DNA from: Chitinophagales bacterium
Lineage (GTDB): Bacteria > Bacteroidota > Bacteroidia > Chitinophagales > UBA2359
Reading direction: 5' to 3'
DNA length: 11,231 nt
Assembly (NCBI GenBank): GCA_020629335.1
Contig: JAHDDN010000145.1
Location: 1 to 11,231, forward strand
Shown: one piece after another, positions 1 to 6,527 of the stretch
How positions within the stretch are numbered: position 1 is the stretch's first letter
Layout: the number at the start of each line of letters is the position of its first letter
Made by a program: the position numbers and the translations under genes
Notes under the pieces: generated by a model
What the model saw: the letters and a program-made list of their open reading frames with translations, nothing else
What the model was told of the DNA's origin: nothing
Databases searched by the model: none

Positions 1-170
1 GCTTAGGTATGCGATGGCTGGCTTTAGCAGACAAGCAGACCTTAGCGCAGTAGGAGGTGAACAGCCACATGAGAGCGGACAGCCCGACCTGAATTATTTT
101 TGCCATCCTTGGGCCGACACATGTGTACAGTCCCTACCTATCGATGGCAAAAATAATTCAGGGAAGCCCC
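1..170 (+). repeat. Variable-stem structured repeat, copy A (5' end cut by window edge)
   Basis: This is one of three related copies (others at 5593-5810 and 8436-8638). It shares with them the blocks CTTAG..ATGCG, AGACAAGCAG, CTTAG, and GAGCGGACAGCCCGACC. It ends in a long hairpin: the arm at 88-107 is perfectly complementary over 20 bp to 143-162. The loop (111-140) holds the conserved stretch GGGCCGACACAT...CCCTAC and is followed by GAAGCCCC. The repeat is visibly richer in G+C than the genes around it. It points toward the helicase gene that starts at 309. No protein-coding content is convincing. The 5' boundary is not visible. Confidence 0.8.
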
Positions 171-308
171 TTATAATGATTAATGCGTAATGTTTAATGA
201 ACAAAAAATGAAATACAAATTTACGTAGGTACGCACCCAATATTATAGAAATAAGCCCAATTGTAACGATCAACTGAAGTCGATCGTAGTAATCAAACCC
301 CAAAACAA
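171..308 (+). other. Upstream region of the nuclease-helicase gene
   Basis: AT-rich stretch between repeat A and the start codon at 309. I see no TAnnTTTG promoter element and no ribosome binding site. One inverted repeat is visible: ACGATC at 266-271 and GATCGT at 282-287, with 6-bp arms and a 10-base spacer, ending 21 bases before the start codon. It could be an operator or a leader hairpin, or chance. The real promoter may lie here or in repeat A. Confidence 0.35.
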
Positions 309-3300
309 ATGAACAACCCAACATTAAGCCCTTATTACAGCCAAATAGAACTCGTCTTACTATCAGAGGAAGGCGACGACAATCGAAATATCTTTCGAAA
401 GCTATCCAATACCCTTATTTTAGCTTGTAAAACCATCGTGGAGGAGGAAGCAGAGATATTTGCCACCCATCATGCCAGACTATCCTTTATCTATGAACAG
501 CGATTGCTGCCAAAAGAAATCTATCAAGAACTGGTCGGCATTGGATATATACGCAAAAGTCTCCTAAAAGGCAGTAAGATGGAAATCACAGAAGACATCA
601 TTCAATCCAGTCTAAAAGCCATTGTGCAATTAATCGCCTTTATAGATGGGGAGGAAATTCCAGACAATATTAAATCGCTCCTTAAAAGAGGAAACGAAAG
701 CGAATTAAAATTAACAGACTTTGTCAAAGAAGATCAGGATGCGGTAGAATTCCTAAGAGGCATCGTGATGAGTGTGAGTGGAATCAAGACCAGCGAGAAT
801 GGGATTAAATATTGCTATGTCAACTGTATCAATGAAGCCGATGGACAATACATAGAAGTGGCCCTCAGCGATATGGCTTATAATATTAATGGCGAACTCA
901 AGATGGCCCCACATATGGGCGGGCAAATCAGCAGAATCGCTATGCTGGCCTGGAAATTTGCGAATATCCATTTCTTTAATCTACGGAAGATTGAAAATGG
1001 CGATCAAGTCTATTATGCCTCCACTGGTGAAACGATGGTGGTCTTAGAACCTGATTACTTAGTAGACGTAACGAGTATTGCCAGCTGCTTCCAATGGGAT
1101 AATAATCGGAAGATGCCTGTGGCTAATCCCTTTTTGTATTTGCTGAATCAATTTATGCCAGGGCCATCTGGTACCGCTATCCTAAAGGGTAAGTTAGTCA
1201 ATGATTTCTTAGATGAGCTATTAGTCAATCCAGACGTGAACCGAAATGAAATCTTTTGGGATTGCCTGATGCAAAATTCATTAACCGCCGTAAGAATCGG
1301 ACAAGAAGAAATGGCAGAGCTTCGAGAAAGTGTGATCAATGATCATGTCCCTAACCTAGTAGGCGTAAGAGCACTCTACAAAAACAAAAGCCTCAATATA
1401 GAGCCGACCTTTATCTCCGATAAATACGGTATGCAAGGACGTTTAGACGTATTGGTTGAAGACCTGAATAATGTCAATAGTAAAGATGTATTCGAGCTAA
1501 AGAGTGGAAAGCCTCCTAAATATGGCGCATGGGAAGGACACAAAATGCAGGTGATCTGCTATAATATGCTATTGAAATCTGTCTTCTCTGAATTGAGAGA
1601 AGGAAGTAGCTCCATCTTTTATTCCCTGCTGAGTAGCTCCGATAGAAATAGAAAAGTAGATTCCAATATCAAACTCGAACAGAATGTCATCATGCTGCGG
1701 AATAAATTGGTGTACATCATCCACCAATTAAGCTTAGGAGACTTTAGAATGCTGGATCGACTCAAGATGTCCAGCTTTGGTTATCGACCTTCTTATACGG
1801 ATGAAGACCTCAGAGATTTTGAAAATACCTACAATAAAGCGCAGCCAATAGAAATCAAATATTTCCAAGCTTACTTGGCTTTTATCTATAGAGAGCAGCG
1901 CTCCGCCAAAGTAGGCGATGGAGCTAATCGACAAGACAAAAATGATGGCTTTGCGTCTTTATGGCGGCTTGGGCTCAATGATAAAGTAGATAGCTTCCAA
2001 ATCCTCCACAATTTGTCATTTGATAGGGCAGAAGGGGATAGTGATCTACTTTGCTTTGAAAGAAATAATAAAGAAATTACCAACTTCAGAAAAGGAGATA
2101 TTGTAGTGCTTTATCCGCAAGATGATGACGGGCTACATCCTCTCAATTATCAGATATACAAAGGAAGTATTGATTACTTGGATGAGGAGGTTCTCAAAGT
2201 ACAATTGCGTAATAAGCAAGTCTCCGTAGAGGCATTCAGCAGAATGCGTCATTGGGTCGCCGAAAAAGACTTTATGGAGTCCAGTTTTAATGTGTTGACC
2301 AAATCACTTTATTCTTTCCTTAAAGCGCCTTCTTACAAAAAGGATTTAATCTTGGGCTTAATTAAGCCACAGAGCATCAAGCTGCCTGAAATTGATTTTC
2401 CTTATTTGACATATGTTCAAAAAGAATTGGTCCAAAAAGCCTTAGAGGCTGAAGACTACTTCTTATTACAAGGCCCTCCTGGAACTGGTAAGACTTCTGC
2501 TATGCTGATGTCTGTAGTGAAATATGTCATGGACACCAGCCAACAAACTATTACCATTTTAGCTTTTACCAATAAAGCGGTAGATGAAATTGCTCACAAG
2601 CTTTATTTAGGAGAGTTGGATTATATCAGATTGGGTGGTTCTAATAAAGAAGATCCAAATATTCTTAGGAACCAAATCAAGGAAAAAAACTTGGATCAAA
2701 TCACGGAGATGCTCAAGACGAATCGCATCTTCATCTCTACGGTTTCTTCCTTCTTAAGCAGACAGAATGAATTGGCAGATATCATCAATTTTGATTTACT
2801 CATCATTGATGAAGCTTCTCAACTACTAGAACCACACTTGGTAGGCGTCTTACCCAACTTCCGCAAGTTTATCATGATAGGCGACCAAAATCAATTGCCT
2901 GCGGTCTGTACGCAGAAGTCTAATACCTGCACTGTGGAGGACGAAGAACTACACGAATTAGGTATCTGTGATTTAAGACAATCATTGTTTGAAAGATTGT
3001 TCCACCGATGCGAAAATAATGAGTGGACACACGCCTATGGAACATTGACCAATCACTTCCGTATGCATGAGGAAATTGCGGCTTTGGTCAATCCATTTTA
3101 CTACAATCTTTTAGAAGCTTATACGGAACGTCAAAAAATACGCTTAGAGATAGATGATGTGATGGATAATAGCGATTATGCCCAACTCCTAAAAAATAGA
3201 GTAGTATTCATTCCTTCTGATAAAAGCATTGAATCCAAATCTAATACCCAAGAAGCAAAAAGAGTTTGTGAATTACTACACTATATTCGAAAAGTAAAAG

Positions 3301-3680
3301 GAAAAGCTTTTAGCGAAAAGACGGTTGGCGTAATTACACCTTGGAGAGCACAAATCAACAAAATCAATAGCCTGATTGATGATAAGGAGCTATCCGAAAA
3401 GGTGATGATTGATACAGTAGAGCGTTATCAAGGAGGGGAAAAGGATATTATTATCCTCTCTTTGGCAGTCTATCACAAAAGCCAATTAAAAAGTTTAGAA
3501 TCTCTTTCAGCGGATGGCCAAGTGGATCGAAAGCTCAATGTGGCCATCTCCAGAGCAAGAGAGCAAATCATCATTTTGGGATATGAAAATGCCATCACAG
3601 AAAGCATACACTATAACAAACTACTAAAACACATAAAAAAAGTCGGCTATTTTGCAAATAATTTAGTGATAAATGAGTAA
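309..3680 (+). CDS. Dna2-like PD-(D/E)XK nuclease fused to an SF1B helicase
   Basis: A 1123-residue cytoplasmic protein predicted to unwind and cut nucleic acid, as expected in DNA repair, replication-fork processing or phage defence. Residues 1 to about 300 match nothing I recognise. A Cas4/Dna2-type nuclease core follows: GRLD (D380), ELK (E396, K398), then H411, Q414 and Y418. A likely beta-barrel segment near 593-640 precedes the helicase core: Walker A GPPGTGKT (722-729), motif Ia AFTNKAVDE, Walker B IIDEAS (832-837), motif III GDQNQLPAV (858-866), NHFRMH (915-920), motif V ERYQGGEKD (1038-1046) and motif VI NVAISRAR (1077-1084). All catalytic motifs look intact. The Cys cluster that holds the iron-sulphur centre in eukaryotic Dna2 is not apparent. 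The ATG at 309 sits in an A-rich context with no Shine-Dalgarno. The gene stands alone on its strand apart from the small gene at 3796. The architecture is certain; the biological role is open. Confidence 0.92.
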   Translation: MNNPTLSPYYSQIELVLLSEEGDDNRNIFRKLSNTLILACKTIVEEEAEIFATHHARLSFIYEQRLLPKEIYQELVGIGYIRKSLLKGSKMEITEDIIQSSLKAIVQLIAFIDGEEIPDNIKSLLKRGNESELKLTDFVKEDQDAVEFLRGIVMSVSGIKTSENGIKYCYVNCINEADGQYIEVALSDMAYNINGELKMAPHMGGQISRIAMLAWKFANIHFFNLRKIENGDQVYYASTGETMVVLEPDYLVDVTSIASCFQWDNNRKMPVANPFLYLLNQFMPGPSGTAILKGKLVNDFLDELLVNPDVNRNEIFWDCLMQNSLTAVRIGQEEMAELRESVINDHVPNLVGVRALYKNKSLNIEPTFISDKYGMQGRLDVLVEDLNNVNSKDVFELKSGKPPKYGAWEGHKMQVICYNMLLKSVFSELREGSSSIFYSLLSSSDRNRKVDSNIKLEQNVIMLRNKLVYIIHQLSLGDFRMLDRLKMSSFGYRPSYTDEDLRDFENTYNKAQPIEIKYFQAYLAFIYREQRSAKVGDGANRQDKNDGFASLWRLGLNDKVDSFQILHNLSFDRAEGDSDLLCFERNNKEITNFRKGDIVVLYPQDDDGLHPLNYQIYKGSIDYLDEEVLKVQLRNKQVSVEAFSRMRHWVAEKDFMESSFNVLTKSLYSFLKAPSYKKDLILGLIKPQSIKLPEIDFPYLTYVQKELVQKALEAEDYFLLQGPPGTGKTSAMLMSVVKYVMDTSQQTITILAFTNKAVDEIAHKLYLGELDYIRLGGSNKEDPNILRNQIKEKNLDQITEMLKTNRIFISTVSSFLSRQNELADIINFDLLIIDEASQLLEPHLVGVLPNFRKFIMIGDQNQLPAVCTQKSNTCTVEDEELHELGICDLRQSLFERLFHRCENNEWTHAYGTLTNHFRMHEEIAALVNPFYYNLLEAYTERQKIRLEIDDVMDNSDYAQLLKNRVVFIPSDKSIESKSNTQEAKRVCELLHYIRKVKGKAFSEKTVGVITPWRAQINKINSLIDDKELSEKVMIDTVERYQGGEKDIIILSLAVYHKSQLKSLESLSADGQVDRKLNVAISRAREQIIILGYENAITESIHYNKLLKHIKKVGYFANNLVINE

Positions 3681-3795
3681 CTATTCTCAAAAAAGGTCGT
3701 ATCAATAAGTACAGGCATGCATTCCGCACTGAGCCAAAAAGCATTAAGCTTAAGTGTGGCGTATATGTAATGAACACTAACTAATTTTTTTAGCC

Positions 3796-3999
3796 ATGAC
3801 AAAGAAAGATGTAATTGCTATGTTGATCTTTCTCTTTTTAGGTGTATTTGTTTGTATTGATAGTAAGGCACCAACAATAGAATCAGAAAGCAGCGTCAAG
3901 ACTCCACTAGTAGAAACGCCCGAAGAAGGCTTGGATGAAGAGGTATTTGAAGAAGAAATTTTCTTAGCAACACAACAAGAATTAGACGTAGCGGTTTAA
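3796..3999 (+). CDS. Small acidic membrane-anchored protein, function unknown
   Basis: I do not recognise this 67-residue protein. After a short basic start (MTKKD), residues 8-21 form one hydrophobic segment that could be an uncleaved membrane anchor or signal. The Cys at position 20 lacks a good lipobox. The remainder is low-complexity and strongly acidic (about a dozen Glu/Asp between residues 42 and 65), as in a short periplasmic or cytoplasmic tail. It starts 115 bases after the helicase gene stops, and its stop codon overlaps that of the convergent TetR gene in a hairpin at 3988-4007. A clean start, an organised protein composition and the shared terminator-like hairpin favour a real gene. 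Its small size and lack of known relatives keep confidence moderate. Confidence 0.5.
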   Translation: MTKKDVIAMLIFLFLGVFVCIDSKAPTIESESSVKTPLVETPEEGLDEEVFEEEIFLATQQELDVAV

Positions 4000-4007
4000 T
4001 CCGCTAC
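3988..4007. terminator. Hairpin spanning two convergent stop codons
   Basis: GTAGCGG (3988-3994) pairs perfectly with CCGCTAC (4001-4007) around the loop TTTAAT. Both stop codons lie in the loop: TAA at 3997-3999 for the plus-strand gene and 3996-3998 for the minus-strand gene. The position suits a bidirectional terminator. There is no clear T-run on either side, so termination is an inference from position and structure. Confidence 0.5.
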
Positions 4008-4637
4008 TTCTTGATTCATCATTACCAAATAATATTCATTGAAGGAATCAAAACCTTCCTGGGTAAGGTGTGGCACTACATAACTATACAATAGATCGGA
4101 ATAGTAAAGAATCTTATCTTCTTCTTTTCCATCATAGAAAAACTCTGCGTCCGCAATAGATGAATTCAATATAATCAACATATTGTGAATCACCTTATCA
4201 TAAAAGCCCTCAATTCGCTCTTCCTTTAACAATCCACGACTCATCATACTATCAGTAAGCTGTCGTAATAACTTCTTACGATTATTATTTTGCATTTGAG
4301 CATCTCGCTTCATAGAATCCATTCGTCTATTCACCTTTGCAAAACCCAAAAACAAAAACTTATACTTAAAATAAACCTTCAGTACCACCTGCAAATTAAT
4401 CATCAATCCTCCAAAATCATCCAATTTATGTAGCATGACCTTAAAAGTCTCTGCCAACTCTTGCTGCATCTGCCTATATAAGGCCGAAATAATATCGTCT
4501 TTCTTGGGAAAATGATAAGTCAAATTACCATAACTAATCCCCAGATGATCACTAATATTTCTACTGGAAATTTCACTCACTCCATTATTATTAAACAGCT
4601 CCAAAGCCGCCTCTAAAATCTTGTCTCTTGTTTTCAT
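3996..4637 (-). CDS. TetR/AcrR-family transcriptional regulator
   Basis: A 213-residue DNA-binding repressor, the usual length for the family. The N-terminal helix-turn-helix covers about residues 5-50: TRDKILEAALELF, then the ISSRNISDHLGISYGNLTYHF recognition region and the family-typical PKKDDII ending. The rest is a helical ligand-binding and dimerisation domain that varies between family members, so the ligand cannot be read. It lies 68 bases downstream of the patatin-like gene on the same strand and converges on the small gene at 3796. A palindromic site 17 bases upstream of its start (4654-4674) suggests autoregulation. Linkage to the patatin gene suggests a lipid-related signal, which is inference only. 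The ATG at 4637 gives the normal N-terminus. Confidence 0.9.
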   Translation of the reverse strand: MKTRDKILEAALELFNNNGVSEISSRNISDHLGISYGNLTYHFPKKDDIISALYRQMQQELAETFKVMLHKLDDFGGLMINLQVVLKVYFKYKFLFLGFAKVNRRMDSMKRDAQMQNNNRKKLLRQLTDSMMSRGLLKEERIEGFYDKVIHNMLIILNSSIADAEFFYDGKEEDKILYYSDLLYSYVVPHLTQEGFDSFNEYYLVMMNQEVAD

Positions 4638-4653
4638 TTTACTGCTTTAATTG

Positions 4654-4674
4654 ATAAGTCTCTATTGGACTTAT
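4654..4674 (-). promoter_or_regulatory. Palindromic operator candidate in front of the TetR gene
   Basis: ATAAGTC (4654-4660) and GACTTAT (4668-4674) are perfect 7-bp arms around a 7-base spacer. The site lies 17-37 bases upstream of the TetR start codon, where an autorepressor would sit. No T-run follows, so a terminator for the patatin gene is less likely. I did not find this arm sequence in front of any other gene in the window. Confidence 0.5.
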
Positions 4675-4685
4675 GATCTGAGCCA

Positions 4686-4710
4686 TTATGAACTCATTTA
4701 AAGTTTTATG
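4686..4710. repeat. 25-bp direct repeat, copy 1 (covers the patatin stop codon)
   Basis: Matches 5502-5526 at 24 of 25 positions (T/C difference at the ninth base). The core reads CATTTAAAGTTTTATG on the plus strand. This copy contains the stop codon of the patatin-like gene (4706-4708) and lies about 50 bases upstream of the TetR start. Confidence 0.8.
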
Positions 4711-5491
4711 CCATTAATTGTTCAAAAAAACGCAAACCATCCTCATATCCAATCTCAATATTGGCATTAATCCGCTCACGACTAAAATCAAACACCCCAC
4801 CCAAAGGTTCACTGGGTCGAATTGCATGAATTTGTGTACCAACAGGCAATTTATATTTTCCCTTCAAAAACAAAGTTGAAGTTATACCTGTTAAATCCAC
4901 TGTTATAATAATATCAGGACGTGTTTCTAATAATAAAGACACTGGCAAATTATCATGTATGCCACCATCTGAATAAAATTTATCCCCAATCTGATGAGGC
5001 TTAAAAAACGGAAAAGATGCACTCGCAATCACAAACTCAGCCAACTGACCCTTCGGAATATCCTCTTTATAAATAGTATAACCCTTTCTCTCCGTTACAC
5101 TATAAACCGAAAATCCAAAGTCAACAGGAGATTCTCGTATCCTATCTTCATCCAAATTATCCCGAATCACATCCTTAAAAGGCGTCGTATCTAAACCCCG
5201 ATTCGCCAATATCTTGCGCCCCAAAGATATAGATTTTCTAACACCTTTCTTATTTTCGTCCTCCATCTGGGCATGATGCGAAAAAAAAGTCTTCTTTTCC
5301 AACATCCCCCAAAGCCTAATCAATAAGCCATAATCCTGCTGAGCAATCGCCGCTCCATTAATAGAGCCAACAGACGCACCAGTCACCGCATGAATCGGTA
5401 TCCCTAATTCACGCATTGCCCGCCAAATACCTACCTGATAAGCACCCTTAAGCCCTCCTCCAGATAAACAAATTCCAATCTTCTGTTTCAT
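4706..5491 (-). CDS. Patatin-like phospholipase (RssA-type)
   Basis: A 261-residue serine acyl hydrolase of the patatin family, expected to cleave acyl chains from phospholipids or other lipid esters. The family elements are all present: the oxyanion motif GGGLKG (11-16), the nucleophile elbow GASVG with Ser40 (38-42), the ASASFPFFKP block (156-165), and the second catalytic residue Asp175 in DGG. There is no signal peptide or membrane segment, and the length fits compact single-domain bacterial members, so it is probably cytoplasmic. It is followed 68 bases later by a TetR regulator on the same strand, and the whole gene is bracketed by a 25-bp direct repeat. Repeat B ends about 100 bases upstream of its start. 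Some bacterial patatins are effectors in CBASS-type defence, but no cyclase or other partner is present here. The true substrate is unknown. Confidence 0.93.
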   Translation of the reverse strand: MKQKIGICLSGGGLKGAYQVGIWRAMRELGIPIHAVTGASVGSINGAAIAQQDYGLLIRLWGMLEKKTFFSHHAQMEDENKKGVRKSISLGRKILANRGLDTTPFKDVIRDNLDEDRIRESPVDFGFSVYSVTERKGYTIYKEDIPKGQLAEFVIASASFPFFKPHQIGDKFYSDGGIHDNLPVSLLLETRPDIIITVDLTGITSTLFLKGKYKLPVGTQIHAIRPSEPLGGVFDFSRERINANIEIGYEDGLRFFEQLMA

Positions 5492-5501
5492 TTTCCTTAA
5501 T

Positions 5502-5526
5502 TTATGAACCCATTTAAAGTTTTATG
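5502..5526. repeat. 25-bp direct repeat, copy 2 (upstream of the patatin gene)
   Basis: Matches 4686-4710 at 24 of 25 positions, in the same orientation, 816 bp away. It ends 11 bases before the patatin start codon, so the two copies bracket that gene. It could be a regulator site in front of both minus-strand genes or the trace of a duplication or insertion. Confidence 0.8.
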
Positions 5527-5592
5527 TCTGATTATCCATACTAATACAATACACAAATTTCATTCATAGTTCATCTTTCATAATTCTAATAT

Positions 5593-5810
5593 GGGGCTTC
5601 CCCCTTTTTAATTTTTTATTCGACCGTAGGGGCGCTACCAATGTGTGCGCCCTCAAATAAAAAATTAAAAAGGGGTCGGGCTGTCCGTTCTTATGCGGCT
5701 ATTCAGCAGCAAGTTTGCTAAGTGCTGCTTGTCTGCCCTTCGGGCCAGCCGTCGCATCACTAAGCGCACTAAGCTGCTTCATCACGCCACATACCACTAC
5801 CATCCCTAAG
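5593..5810 (-). repeat. Variable-stem structured repeat, copy B
   Basis: On the minus strand this copy runs from CTTAGGGATGGTAG at 5810 to GAAGCCCC at 5600-5593. It shares the family blocks GGTATGTGGCG, CTTAGTGATGCG, AGACAAGCAGCACTTAG and CGGACAGCCCGACC. Its terminal hairpin has perfect 20-bp arms (5601-5620 and 5656-5675) rich in A and T, unlike the arms of copies A and C. The inner hairpin GGGCGC (5630-5635) pairs with GCGCCC (5647-5652) around the conserved TACCAATGTGT. A second hairpin, GCCC..GGGC, is visible near 5738-5745. It points toward the patatin gene. Confidence 0.85.
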
Positions 5811-5860
5811 CCAAAAACAAGGATGAACGATGAAAAAGTCAGATCGTCAGCATAGATTAT

Positions 5861-6100
5861 ACCCCGCTGGCGGGGTCAATCCGCAGGATTGGGGGTGGAT
5901 AATCCCCAATTACTTCTATGGCGCAAGTCTTTTTGACTTGTGCCGTTCGAAGGACACTATTCCTGACATAGCTTTTTTGATTGATGCCCAGAATTTCGGT
6001 AAGTCTTTTTGACTTACACGACCGATTAATTTGCCATAGGCAAGTAAAAATCAATGCAAGACTCAGCAGGCACAAGTGAAAAACACTTGCGCTATAAGAT
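5861..6100. repeat. Cluster of short hairpins (palindromic repeat element)
   Basis: At least five perfect or near-perfect stems are packed here: ACCCCGC/GCGGGGT (5861-5876), CAATCC/GGATTG (5877-5891), ATTGGGG/CCCCAAT (5888-5910), GGCGCAAGTC-TTTTT-GACTTGTGCC (5920-5944), GTAAGTC-TTTTT-GACTTAC (5999-6017) and GCACAAGTG-AAAAA-CACTTGCGC (6070-6092, one mismatch). The second and third stems share GGATTG and so are mutually exclusive. The flanks TATGGCGCAAGT and ACTTGCGCTATA show that the right part is roughly an inverted copy of the left. Open frames on both strands read through the stems and look spurious. It resembles a non-autonomous palindromic element. Confidence 0.65.
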
Positions 6101-6152
6101 TTGGAACTACTTTACAGGATTTTTCAAAAATATGAATTCCCCTTTCATTTGT

Positions 6153-6315
6153 TAGTGGTTCAGTTTATAAGTTTCTGACTTTAAGTTGTAGGATTTTTGC
6201 GATTATACAAGGCATTTTTGAGGCCCATAGCAGGGCTACGAAACGAAAAAATAACGAAGTAGAATCGTAAAAAGACAAAACTTGGGCTGTCAAGAACTAA
6301 TAAATTGAACCATTA
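6153..6315. mobile_element. MITE-like element with 27-bp terminal inverted repeats
   Basis: The left end 6153-6179 (TAGTGGTTCAGTTTATAAG...) and the right end 6289-6315 (...AATAAATTGAACCATTA) are inverted repeats matching at 22 of 27 positions. Complementarity continues inward with gaps (AAGTTGTAGGATTTTTGCGATT against AATCGTAAAAAGACAAAACTT), and the centre has a GCCC..GGGC hairpin. At 163 bp with no coding capacity it fits a miniature inverted-repeat element, although a structured RNA or two-sided terminator cannot be excluded. I see no certain target-site duplication. Confidence 0.6.
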
Positions 6316-6324
6316 GGCACTCAA

Positions 6325-6340
6325 TTGATTTTGAAATCAA
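6325..6340. promoter_or_regulatory. Inverted repeat TTGATTT-TG-AAATCAA
   Basis: Perfect 7-bp arms around a 2-base centre, about 190 bases upstream of the acyl-CoA dehydrogenase start. It may be a regulator site. It is far from the best -7 element (6431-6438), so its role is uncertain. Confidence 0.3.
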
Positions 6341-6385
6341 CCTTTCTAATTATTATGCATTAAAAACGCTAGTTTTTTCAAAAAA

Positions 6386-6403
6386 TTAGGCATTTATGCC
6401 TAA
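6386..6403 (+). promoter_or_regulatory. Operator candidate 1, TTAGGC-N6-GCCTAA
   Basis: TTAGGCATTTATGCCTAA is an 18-bp palindrome with 8-bp complementary arms. It is the first of two sites with the same half-sites, 30 bp apart centre to centre, so both lie on nearly the same face of the helix. It lies just upstream of the predicted promoter of the acyl-CoA dehydrogenase gene. Confidence 0.5.
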
Positions 6404-6415
6404 AAATACGTAATT

Positions 6416-6433
6416 TTAGGCCAATAAGCCTAA
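6416..6433 (+). promoter_or_regulatory. Operator candidate 2, overlapping the promoter
   Basis: TTAGGCCAATAAGCCTAA has the same 6-bp arms and spacer length as the site at 6386-6403. Its last three bases form the start of the TAATTTTG -7 element, so a bound dimer would block RNA polymerase. This suggests repression of fatty-acid oxidation by an unidentified regulator. Confidence 0.5.
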
Positions 6434-6438
6434 TTTTG
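6431..6438 (+). promoter_or_regulatory. Bacteroidota-type -7 element for the acyl-CoA dehydrogenase gene
   Basis: TAATTTTG is an exact match to TAnnTTTG. I see no TTG -33 element at the usual distance, so it may need an activator or be a weak core. It would give a leader of about 85 bases before the start codon at 6528. Confidence 0.5.
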
Positions 6439-6527
6439 CAAACTATTCAGCAAGAAATGGCGTTTCAATACCAGAAATAATTTTTTTAACGGAGCATAAA
6501 AGCTCTTACAAACAACTCTACATACAA

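Larger units (their letters stand above)
5492..6527. other. 1-kb gap without a gene, filled with repeats and a control region
   Basis: No open reading frame here is convincing; those present read through palindromes. From left to right it holds a 25-bp direct repeat (5502-5526), structured repeat B (5593-5810), a hairpin cluster (5861-6100), a MITE-like inverted-repeat element (6153-6315), and the promoter/operator region of the acyl-CoA dehydrogenase gene (about 6325-6527). The last part also has a small GAGC/GCTC hairpin at 6492-6505 in the probable leader. Confidence 0.75.

Noticed and set aside
1..170. CRISPR array or integron attC-like site for the repeated structured element
   Set aside because: The copies are dispersed, not in tandem with spacers. 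I see no integrase, and the family has a long upstream part unlike attC sites.
94..324. Minus-strand open frame of 76 codons through repeat A and the helicase upstream region
   Set aside because: It overlaps the long hairpin of the repeat and the start of the helicase gene, and its sequence shows no organised protein character.
3681..3795. tRNA or small RNA between the helicase gene and the small gene
   Set aside because: No cloverleaf could be drawn. The only structure is a short TTAAGCTTAA palindrome without a T-run.
309..5491. A defence island made of helicase-nuclease, small membrane protein, regulator and patatin phospholipase
   Set aside because: Nucleases, helicases and patatins occur in defence systems, but the genes are on opposite strands with a convergent boundary, and no cyclase, sensor, methylase or other partner is present. 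The sequence alone does not support a system.
5830..6075. Open reading frames of 60 and 72 codons on opposite strands
   Set aside because: Both run through the hairpin cluster, so their residues are repeat-derived on either strand (for example ASLFDLC against QVKKTCA). No plausible start context or protein features.
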